From contig OZ037922.1 of the NCBI GenBank assembly GCA_964035575.1, positions 186,001 through 250,000 of the forward strand: 64,000 nucleotides of DNA. Reading direction: 5' to 3'. Position numbers and translations under genes: made by a program. The notes under the pieces were generated by a model, which did not search any database, was not told the origin of the DNA, and saw only the letters and a list, made by a program, of their open reading frames with translations. Shown one piece after another: positions 54,659 through 62,900 of the stretch; positions within the stretch are counted from its first letter, which is position 1; each line of letters starts with the position of its first letter. Source of the stretch: Rhynchopus sp. YZ270_cl-10. Its lineage: Eukaryota; Euglenozoa; Diplonemea; Diplonemida; Diplonemidae.

Positions 54659-57600
54659 GTGGGCCTTGCCCCACTAAAGATAGTGTGCAGCAATGTGACG
54701 GCGCTGCAGACAGGCGGGAGTTCTCTGCTGAAGGTTGCGGAGGATGCTCACGTTGTTCTGGTACAAGAAACAAAGTGCACCGTGACGACGCAGAAGCGCC
54801 TCTCCATCGAGTACCGCGAGCAGGGTTGGCAGGTGGTGTGGGGTAAGGAGTTGCCGGAATGGAGGTCGGCCGAAGAAGCGAAATCTGGTGGTGTTGCGAT
54901 TCTGGTGCAAGAGGGAATACCTGTGCTCACGAGCCCGCCCTCCTCAACCTTGGAAAAGAACCTCTGGGACTCAACGCGATGGGTGAAGGCGAAGGTGGCG
55001 TACGGCAAAGGCAACGAGTGGATCGACGTGACCTCCGTCTACGCGCCGTCGGCGGACCCGGAGGCTAGGGAGAAAATACTTGGCGAGGTGATGGAGGCTG
55101 CTGCAGAGCTTGGTGATATTCCTGGGGTGATTGGTGGGGATTTCAACGCAGGTCCAGGGAAATCAGGTGTGCTGGCTGCTACACTGGACACAGGATGGTG
55201 GAAGGACACTGCCGAAGAGCACGCAAGGGTGCTTGGGACGACCCCGGACAACACCTACTTCTCGGTGAAAGACGGCAAGGAGATCCGCAAGAGGCTCGAT
55301 TACGTTCTGCTGAACCGAGCTGCGTGCACAGGGCTGTCGTCTGTGAAGGTTGTCCACGACTCTGGGCTCCCGCAGCACAGACCGGTAGAGATAGCGCTGG
55401 ATGTAGGTGCGTACAGGCAGATCGTGCTCGCGTACACTCTGCCGAAGCAGTTCCCTTTGGACAAGTGTGGACAAGGCGTGAAGAATGCACAAAAGGCGTT
55501 TGCGAGCAAGGAGCTGCAGTGGGGGGCGCTTCAACACCCTCAGGATAGGTGGATACAGTGGAACAAGTGGGCAGAGGACTTCTTGCTGCAGGCGTGCGAA
55601 GGCGAGATTGAGGGCCCGACGAAGGCGTATTGCGGAAGAGGCAAAACGTTTGACCCGAAGCCGAAGCACCGGACTGCGAAGCAGAGCAAGGAAGGGGACG
55701 CTCTGACAGTGAGCCAGAGAAGGCTGACGAAGAACGTGGGCAGGCTGGAAGAATGTCGGCTGTGGTACGTGAGGAGCAACGGTGGTGTGCCGCCACATGA
55801 CGTGTGCAATTGTTGGAGCAAGGCGCGGAAGGAACTGCGTGTTCTGCTGGACGACGACTCACTGCAACAGGATATGCCTAGCGAGGAGGCTTTGGTGGAT
55901 CTGTGCAGAGCCGTGCGAGTGAAGGTGTCAACGCTTGCGGACCGAGTGAAGCGGAAGCGACTGGAGGACTGGCGGCAGCGCCTACGGGATGCATGGCACA
56001 ACGCTCCCAAGGCGATCTTCAAATACTGCAAGGACGAACAGTACAGGAAGATGACTGCCCTGAAGAACGAGGATGGGAAGTTCACCGCCAACGCTGAGGA
56101 GATGGACACCCTCCTGCATGAGGCGTGGATGCCGATTCTTCGCCGATATGCGGAAAAGCCAGAGCCCGACTGGGGTGCGTTTAGGGAGAAGTTTACAGAA
56201 GACATCGCAGGCAAGGGGCAAGCGATGCAGATGGACAGGCTGACGGGGAAGGAGTTGCAGCAAACTCTGGGGAGGATGAAGACACAAACTTCTGCTGGGG
56301 TGGAGGGTTGGCGCATGGCAGAGCTGAAGGCGCTTCCTCTGGTGCTGCTCGACAGGCTGGCAGATGTGTTTGATGCGATTGAGTGTACGGGGGAGTGGCC
56401 GCCTTCTTTGATGAGAGCACTCATTGCGCTCATCCCCAAAGGGGAAGACGACACCCCGCTGAAGCAGCGACCTATCACGATCACTTCGTGTATCTACAGA
56501 CTGTGGGCGGCAGCGAGGTTGCGAAGGCTGATAAAGTGGCAGGAAAGCTGGATTGGTGAGCAACAGCACGGCTTCAGAGCAGGACACAGCACTGCACACC
56601 TGTACTGGCATCTGTCGCTCAAGCTGGAGAAGGCGGTACTGTCGGGTGACGACACAGACCAGGTATGGGGCTTCACGATCGACTACGCCAAATGTTTCGA
56701 TCGTGTACCTCATGAGATTGTGCTATCGCTGGCGGAGGAGTGGGGCGCGCACTGGCGTATTCTTGGACCACTGAGGGCTGCGTACACTGCCATGGAACGC
56801 CGCTTCAAGTTGGGAGACGTAGGTGTGGGAGGCACCTTTCGTACGACAAATGGTATCCTGCAAGGATGCCCACTTTCTGTCGTGCTGTTGAACGCGCTGA
56901 TGGCGGTGTGGGGATCTGCAGTGACGAGAAGGACCGGAGCAATCGCCATGGGGTACGCTGACGACGTGTATGCTGTGGCGAACACGGAAGCGGAGGTGCA
57001 TGGTGCTGCGAGGGTGACGAAGGAGTTTATCACTGCTGCGGACATGGAGGTCAAGGCAGAGAAGTGCGTAGGGTTTACCTCGAAGGAGGGAACAAAGACG
57101 AAGTTTGGACTTGGCGACGGGCTCTTCCCCGACAAGAAGCAGTTCGGGGCGGTTGGAGCAGACATTTTGGCTGGAAAGGGGAACTTCGGGCCCATCGCGC
57201 GTGAGCGTGCGGTTACTGCGCACCGTGTGTTTACGAGGGTTTCGAGTGTGCCTTTATCCTTCACTGAGAAGGCACTTATTGGCGCAAGGGGACCAATGAT
57301 GGCAGCGTTGCATGGGTGCGAAGTGACAGACTTCTCAAAGCAGACCATAGAGACGCTGAGGCAAGGGGCAGCACTGGCAGTCTGGGGGCAGGGCAGGAAG
57401 CAGCGCACGCTGAACATTGTGTGGCATGTGTTATCTCCGGTTGGGATTGATGCGCCAGCGGAGATTGTGCAGAGGAGGATGGCGGCCTTTCTCCGACTGA
57501 CAGAAGATGACGGCATGCGGAGAGAAGCAGAAGAAGTGTGGAGGCTGGCACATGACCGAAGAGCGGAGCGGGAGGTGAGGCGGCGTGACAGGGCTTCAGA

Positions 57601-59425
57601 TCTGGCACGTCTCCGGCGCGAGAACCCTGGGGTTGCCAACCCAAGGGTTACTGAAGTGCACAAGAAGGGTGTGATAGAGTTGTTGTGGGACGACCTGGAG
57701 CGATACGGATGGCGGTGGAGCAGCTTCGACTTCTGGACCACACACATCGGGTTGAGGGTGCACGTTCGTCTGTGGGACAAGGGCAAATGGCTGCATGAGC
57801 TGAGAGAGGGCATCCGTGCACACGCGTACCGCCTGACAGTGACGACGAGGCCGTCGATGCAGGGCATTGAGGGAGGTGTGGATCGCCAGGCGACGAACGC
57901 AGTGTGGAAGGACCGCACGACCGACAGATACCTGGCGGGCGCGATACGCGGAGCCTTGTCGGGCTCTCAGTTGGTGGGGGTGCAGCTGCTGAGGAACAAG
58001 GAGGTGGAGACTTCGTTGTGCCGATACTGTGGTGAGGCGATAGAGGACCGGAGACACGCTTGGTGGTGGTGCCCGCAGTGGGACGAAATTCGTGGAGAGG
58101 ACATCGGAAAACTCCGGGTTTTGCTCAAAGACGCACCCCCGTGCTTCTTGGACTTTGGCCTGGTGCCGACGATATTCTTGCAGGAGCTGAGTGTTGCGGA
58201 GAGAGAGCAGACGGTGCGTCGTGTGCAACTGATGCTGGTCAGCATCGCGCTGGCAAGGCAGAAGTACGACGTGGAACATGGGTTTTCGCAGAAGAAGAAG
58301 AAGCAAGCGGTGGTGGGCCAATCCCTTTTTCCTTGGGGCTGGAATCCTCAGGAGGGTGCAGTGCTTGAGAGCTACAACCCGCTGGAGAACGTACTGTGGG
58401 GGAGCAAGTACATGAAGAAGAGTCCACGCTGGACGGAAGACCACTTCTGGGCGCTGAAGGCATGGCTCGCTGCATTGCGTTGGCCTGATGGCACAACGCC
58501 CCCCATCACGCAGCTCGAGCTCATGCTGGACTTTGAGATCTTCTCGGGGTTGGACGTACCGGGTGAGACGGTGTTGAAGAGGGCCGAATCTTTTGGTGCC
58601 ATGATGCGGACGGCGAAAACTATGGCGCATGGAAGGGACGTGTGGAAAGGAGTGGAGAAGAGGGAGGTGCACCACTTACAGGAACTGGGTGCGGGGATCA
58701 TGACGGGGTATTCTGTGCGACCTGTGCTGACGCATGCGGCGGGGGTTGAAGGATACCTGAAGGAGTTGCAGGAGAAGGCGACGTCGCGGAGAGCACTCTC
58801 CCGACAAAAGGAAAAGACGAAGGCGAGGTGGGGTGACGACGCGGATGTGGCTCATACTTCCACTCCGGAAGAACGCTCAGCAAAGAACGAACGCTGGAAG
58901 GAAGCGAAGGAAGAGCAGAAGCAGGCAGAGGAGGTGCGTAGTAGAGCTGCGATAGCTGCAGTTGCGGCAGAGCAGATTCGACGACAGGAGGCACGCAGGC
59001 GGCAGACACCGGCTGTGCGTGTGGACGTAAGGAGGAAGGTGGGGGCCATGCGGGTGTGTGACATACACACCAAGATGCGATGCGGGGACTGCGAGCACAA
59101 CAACATCTCCATCACGGCGTGTTGTGCGACGCACCATTGTGATGAGCTTATTTTGGGTGACTGTGTGGAGGCGCGTGAGGCGTGTGAGGTGCATAACTTC
59201 TCGATGTGCGGACAGTGTGCGGGTGCGGGGAACGTGTCGATGAAGCAGTGCTGTCAGAAGCACCACAACTGTGTGGCCCACGGGAGGGGTGCTTGCGGTG
59301 CATGTGTGCAGGCGGGACGGAAGAGGAAGAAGGACGGATTGCCGATGCTGGCGTCTCCTCAGGCCTGTTGCGGGAAAGGGCACCACGACACGTCCCAGGG
59401 GCGTCTCGGGTTTGCCCCGCGATAA
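54659..59425 (+). CDS. LINE ORF2: APE endonuclease, reverse transcriptase, Cys-rich C-terminus
   Basis: The frame has 1,588 codons. The N-terminal endonuclease shows VVLVQETKCT, VIGGDFNAGPGKSG and DSGLPQHRPVEIAL. The reverse transcriptase follows with LIALIPKGEDDTPLKQRPIT, QHGFRAGHSTAHLYWHLS, FTIDYAKCFDRVPHEIV (motif A Asp), NGILQGCPLSVVLLNALMA and MGYADDVYAV (motif C). A CCHC-like knuckle (CRYCGEAIEDRRHAWWWC) lies near residue 1,120. The last 125 residues hold repeated CxxC and CCxxHH units. No ATG occurs near the 5' end: the frame opens 9 bases after the ORF1 stop with GTG, and the first domain begins at once. This fits stop-restart or frameshift coupling to ORF1. Codon use matches ORF1. 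Confidence 0.92.
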   Translation: MGLAPLKIVCSNVTALQTGGSSLLKVAEDAHVVLVQETKCTVTTQKRLSIEYREQGWQVVWGKELPEWRSAEEAKSGGVAILVQEGIPVLTSPPSSTLEKNLWDSTRWVKAKVAYGKGNEWIDVTSVYAPSADPEAREKILGEVMEAAAELGDIPGVIGGDFNAGPGKSGVLAATLDTGWWKDTAEEHARVLGTTPDNTYFSVKDGKEIRKRLDYVLLNRAACTGLSSVKVVHDSGLPQHRPVEIALDVGAYRQIVLAYTLPKQFPLDKCGQGVKNAQKAFASKELQWGALQHPQDRWIQWNKWAEDFLLQACEGEIEGPTKAYCGRGKTFDPKPKHRTAKQSKEGDALTVSQRRLTKNVGRLEECRLWYVRSNGGVPPHDVCNCWSKARKELRVLLDDDSLQQDMPSEEALVDLCRAVRVKVSTLADRVKRKRLEDWRQRLRDAWHNAPKAIFKYCKDEQYRKMTALKNEDGKFTANAEEMDTLLHEAWMPILRRYAEKPEPDWGAFREKFTEDIAGKGQAMQMDRLTGKELQQTLGRMKTQTSAGVEGWRMAELKALPLVLLDRLADVFDAIECTGEWPPSLMRALIALIPKGEDDTPLKQRPITITSCIYRLWAAARLRRLIKWQESWIGEQQHGFRAGHSTAHLYWHLSLKLEKAVLSGDDTDQVWGFTIDYAKCFDRVPHEIVLSLAEEWGAHWRILGPLRAAYTAMERRFKLGDVGVGGTFRTTNGILQGCPLSVVLLNALMAVWGSAVTRRTGAIAMGYADDVYAVANTEAEVHGAARVTKEFITAADMEVKAEKCVGFTSKEGTKTKFGLGDGLFPDKKQFGAVGADILAGKGNFGPIARERAVTAHRVFTRVSSVPLSFTEKALIGARGPMMAALHGCEVTDFSKQTIETLRQGAALAVWGQGRKQRTLNIVWHVLSPVGIDAPAEIVQRRMAAFLRLTEDDGMRREAEEVWRLAHDRRAEREVRRRDRASDLARLRRENPGVANPRVTEVHKKGVIELLWDDLERYGWRWSSFDFWTTHIGLRVHVRLWDKGKWLHELREGIRAHAYRLTVTTRPSMQGIEGGVDRQATNAVWKDRTTDRYLAGAIRGALSGSQLVGVQLLRNKEVETSLCRYCGEAIEDRRHAWWWCPQWDEIRGEDIGKLRVLLKDAPPCFLDFGLVPTIFLQELSVAEREQTVRRVQLMLVSIALARQKYDVEHGFSQKKKKQAVVGQSLFPWGWNPQEGAVLESYNPLENVLWGSKYMKKSPRWTEDHFWALKAWLAALRWPDGTTPPITQLELMLDFEIFSGLDVPGETVLKRAESFGAMMRTAKTMAHGRDVWKGVEKREVHHLQELGAGIMTGYSVRPVLTHAAGVEGYLKELQEKATSRRALSRQKEKTKARWGDDADVAHTSTPEERSAKNERWKEAKEEQKQAEEVRSRAAIAAVAAEQIRRQEARRRQTPAVRVDVRRKVGAMRVCDIHTKMRCGDCEHNNISITACCATHHCDELILGDCVEAREACEVHNFSMCGQCAGAGNVSMKQCCQKHHNCVAHGRGACGACVQAGRKRKKDGLPMLASPQACCGKGHHDTSQGRLGFAPR

Positions 59426-59503
59426 CGAAGGTGGTCACGTGGCGCCTTTCTCACCTCTCAGTTCATCTGAGAAGGTGGGGATGGGTCACGTCAACAAGTT
59501 TAA

Positions 59504-59521
59504 GGCACCTCCCGCAGCGCC
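59504..59521. repeat. Target-site duplication of the LINE, 3' copy
   Basis: Identical 18 bases to 51,707-51,724. Host coding continues to its right into the GTPase part without a break. Confidence 0.95.
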
Positions 59522-62500
59522 TCCACCACTTCAATACGCAGGCTGTTGTTGTCACACGTCGCCTGCTTCTCCTCTTCTTCCTGTTGCTGGTGTTCTTGGG
59601 CCTGCTCCCGAGGCACTACAGCTGCGGCTGCAGCCTCCTCCAACCGGCCACACAGCGTGTCCACTGCAGACACGCAAGCTTTCTGCGCACCGGCGACCAG
59701 TGAACGCAGCTCCACCTCGTCAACGTGGTCGGCGCACAGTGCTTTGCCCGCTTCCAGCAGACTGACTTTGTGCTGCAGCGCAGTGGGGTGCTGCAGTGCT
59801 TCTTCGCGTTGGTGCTTTTCCTCCGTTAGCACACGCGCGTGCTCGGCACACTCCGCAGCCAGCTGCCGCAAGGTGTCCCGCAGCACCCACGCAGCGGCAG
59901 CGTACTCGGTCTGGTCCAGTGCTGCGAGCCCGAGTTGCACGTGCAGGGCAGCGTGGTGCCCATCCACGTGAGACAGTGCTGTCGAGGCTGCTCTCAAGTC
60001 CGCCTCGCTTCCGAGAGTTGCTGACGCAGTGCTCGCCTCGTCGCACAGCTTCTGGAAGTGTTTGCACCCGTCGTCCAACGCCTCCGCGAGCACAGCAGAC
60101 TCGCCTTCCCCATCGCATGGCAGCACAACGCCCGTGGCAAGCATGTGAAGTTGAGACAGCACACTCGAAGCCGTGCAGGGGTCGTTGCTGCGAAGCGCGT
60201 CCCTCAAGCGTTCCACAAACTTGTCCCTGTGCCATTCGACGCACTCCTGCAGCGCACCCCATGCCACGTCAGGGACCTGCTCCTCTAGTGGGCCACGTGC
60301 TGCTTCCAGCGCGTCAACGTCCCGCTGCAATAAGTGCGCATCGCCCTCTGTCAGCACCGAGTCGTGTCCCGCCACACGCACCACCTGGCTCTTTGCACGG
60401 TCGACTCGCTTCCTCAGGCTTGACGCCACGACCACACGTGCCTGCTCTAGAGCCACGCGCACCTTGTCGTCGTGCAGAACGTCATACGTCTCCGACAGAC
60501 GGCACAGCCGCCATGCCACAGTCCGCCACACTGCGCCCGCTTCGGCCACTGCACCGTCACCGTGCAGGTCTTCGCAGTAAGTGACGCAGCTTTGCACTGC
60601 ACGCAGCTCCACATCAGCCTGCTCGCGCAGTGCACACGTCGTCTCGTCACGCACACACACCCTGAACACCTCCTCGGGTGCGTCGATTGCAGGACGCGCC
60701 AGAACCGCCTGCTGCACCCTGGCGGCGCACGCGGGCTCGAGTGGGCGGACGAACTGGCACTGCCCCACGAAGATGGGAACGGCACCCTTGACACCCTCGA
60801 CACCTTCCAGCAGCTGCTTCCGGAGCTGTGGCGTCAGCTTCAGATTCATGCTTGGCACGTCCTCGGTGGCGCACTGGCTCGGCTGCAGCTTCAACGGAAC
60901 TGCTACCGTGTGGTGCGTCCCATGCGCTCCGTACACCACATGGTACTTCCCGCTGCCGTCTGTGTACTGGCGAAGCAGCACCACTGACCCCTGGGCTGCG
61001 TCATCCATGTCGCTGTCGTCAAACTCGCTGACAAGCTTCACTGTCGGCTGTTTCGCCTGTTTGTTCAACTCCCCCACAATGTGTTGTATCTCACTGTCCC
61101 CCGTCTTTTCCACCTCAGCGTACACCTGAGACATGAACTTGTCCTGCTTCCCAGCAGACGCGTCACTTCCAAACTTCGTGAACAGGAAAGTTGTGCTCCT
61201 CATGGCCCGTTCAGGATCCTCCAGCAGCGACCCGAGTTCACCGGCGAGGCGTCGCAACCCCTGCCCCCTGTGTCCGATTCCCTCGTTATTCACCAGCAGA
61301 ACGAGACGCACACGCCGGCATTTCTTCACAAACTCCACGATACCGTGCACGTTCGCCACCTCCACCTCAGGGCCATCGGTGTCTTCGAACCCTGGCGTGT
61401 CTGCAACAACGAGACCATCCACATTCGGTATTGGCACCACGTGCACGGTAGAGGTCTGCGACTGTGCGCCGTTGCCAATGTGAACCTGCGCGAGTTCGGG
61501 AACCTCGCCATCGTCCACAAGCAGTGGGTCGCCGTACTCGTCTTCCTCAAAGAGCGACTCGCACAGAACGTGCACAAGCGTGCTCTTCCCTGCCCCAGTG
61601 CCACCGAGGAGCAAGATGACGTCGCTCTCCTCTGTCACAATCTCTGCACCCTTCCGCGTCTCCTCCAGCAGCGCCTTGCACAGTCCGATGTCGAACTTCC
61701 GCACGTCGTCCAGTATCTGCTTTGCCCCGCCGGTCCCCTCCTTCAGTGACTGTGCGGTACTACACCACCTGCCGTACCCTTCACGCTTGAGGCGCCGTGC
61801 AAGCTCGCCGAGGTCGACGTCTTTCTTTCCTTCCACCAGCGCTGCCAGCAGATGCTCCGCACTGTCGGTGCATGCGTCACTTGAAGCACGCAGGCCTCTG
61901 CCGGTTGCCGGAGCAGGCTCCTCAAAATCAATGCCCTTGCACATCGAACCCTGAAGTCTTGTGTGTGTGTGTGTTCTTTTTTTCAGTGTTGCGTTACCTG
62001 AGTGTTGTGGTGGGGAAAAGTCAGAATCAACAGTTTGTGGTTCTGTTCTCGGATACTGACGTGTCTCTGCCATGTGTTCCCATGTCGCACGCATTGAGAG
62101 AAGTGTGTTGCGCAAGAGTTCTTTTTCTGCTGAATCAGTGCAATCAGTGAATCGCTGAATCAGTTCTGCCTGCATTTCCTCCTGCATGCTGACAACTTCA
62201 CGCAGTGTGTTGGAGCCTCGTGTGTTTGCCACATCTGTTCTGGAAACATCGGAATCAACAGTTTGTGTTTCTGTTCTCGGATGCTGACGTGTCTCTGCCA
62301 TGTGTTCCCATGTCGCACGCATTGAGGGTAGTGTGTTGCGCAAGAGTTCTTTTTCTGCTGAATCTGCGCAATCAGTGAATCGCTGAATCAGTTCTTCCTG
62401 CACTTCCTCCTGCATGCTGACAACTTCACTCAGTGTGTTGGAGCCTCCTGTGTTTGTCACATCTGTTCTGGATACATCGGCAGCAACTAGTTGTGGTTCT

Positions 62501-62739
62501 GCTTCTGGATGCTGACGTGACTCTGCCATGTGTTCCCATGTCGCACGCATTGAGAGAAGTGTGTTGCGCAAGAGTTCTTTTTCTGCTGAATCTGTGCAAT
62601 CAGTGAATCGCTGGATCAGTTCTTCCTGCACTTCCTCCTGCATGCTGACAACTTCACGCAGTGTGTTTGCCACATCTGTTCTGGAAACATCGGCATCAAC
62701 AGGTTGTGGTTCTGCTCCAAAATCAATGCCCTTGCACAT
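59504..62739 (-). CDS. GTPase part (5' half) of the giant GTPase-SecA-VWA gene, ending in the LINE
   Basis: The frame opens at ATG 62,739 (MCKGIDFGAEPQPV) and reads about 1,079 codons; its stop is supplied by the LINE 3' end right after ALREVP. The N-terminus has three 76-residue repeats (SMQEEVQEELIQRFTDC, KELLRNTLLSMRATWEHMAE). A second MCKGIDF near 61,940 may be the ancestral start. The P-loop GTPase domain shows VILLLGGTGAGKSTLVHVL (G1, near 61,590), VVADTPGFEDTDG (G3, near 61,390) and LFTKFGSD (possible G4, near 61,170), like AIG1/GIMAP or septin-dynamin relatives. The remaining 550 residues are helical. In the unbroken gene the frame would continue as ALREVPCIGVETMQRYTDMQ into the SecA part. 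As placed, a truncated GTPase could still be made. Confidence 0.88.
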
Positions 62740-62740
62740 C
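62060..62740 (-). repeat. Three tandem 228-bp units in the GTPase N-terminus
   Basis: The anchor CTCTGCCATGTGTTCCCATG occurs at 62,065, 62,293 and 62,521, a constant 228-base step that keeps frame (76 residues). Units differ by a few substitutions and small in-frame gaps. The flanking phrase GCCCTTGCACATCGAACCCTG occurs at both 61,933 and 62,728, so the whole block including the start codon and leader was duplicated. Confidence 0.88.
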
Positions 62741-62900
62741 GAACCCTGCAGTCTTGTGGTATTTAAGTGTTTGCGTTACCTGAGCATTGCCGAGTGTTGT
62801 TGTGAGTGTGACAAACGCATCTATAAAACCCAGTTCCCCGTTTCTTACGCGAGGAACCTTCTGGATCAGAGGTAATAACTCACGTGGGGCGGGGCGGGGC
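62741..62900 (-). promoter_or_regulatory. Presumed promoter and leader of the giant gene
   Basis: On the minus strand a TTTTATAG motif near 62,825 lies about 85 bases upstream of the ATG. The same stretch (GTTTGT-ACACTCACAACAACACTC) is preserved in the chimeric scrap at 31,017-31,070 with a TATA-like TTTATAGGTG-type motif, so it is a conserved part of the gene family. A GGGGC repeat lies at 62,885-62,905. A leader copy of TGTTGCGTTACCTGAGTG inside the gene (61,986-62,004) comes from the tandem duplication. Confidence 0.5.

Larger units (their letters stand above)
51725..59503 (+). mobile_element. Non-LTR retrotransposon (LINE), 7.8 kb, apparently full length
   Basis: Bounded on both sides by the 18-bp duplication. 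It has a 40-base 5' leader, ORF1 (OTU protease, coiled coil) and ORF2 (APE endonuclease, reverse transcriptase, Cys-rich tail), then an 80-base 3' region with a stem-loop (CTTTCTCACCTCTCAG paired with CTGAGAAGGTG) and the end AACAAGTTTAA. There is no poly-A tail, so the stem-loop is a candidate signal for target-primed reverse transcription. Both frames are open throughout and the duplication is perfect, so the insertion is young. It lies antisense to the gene it interrupts. OTU-like proteases are known from a few LINE groups of protists and algae. Confidence 0.95.

Noticed and set aside
61940-62005. Short intron between GTAACGCAACACTG and CTTCAG inside the GTPase N-terminus
   Set aside because: The unspliced frame is open, and splicing would shift into a stop soon after; the sites come from the duplicated leader.
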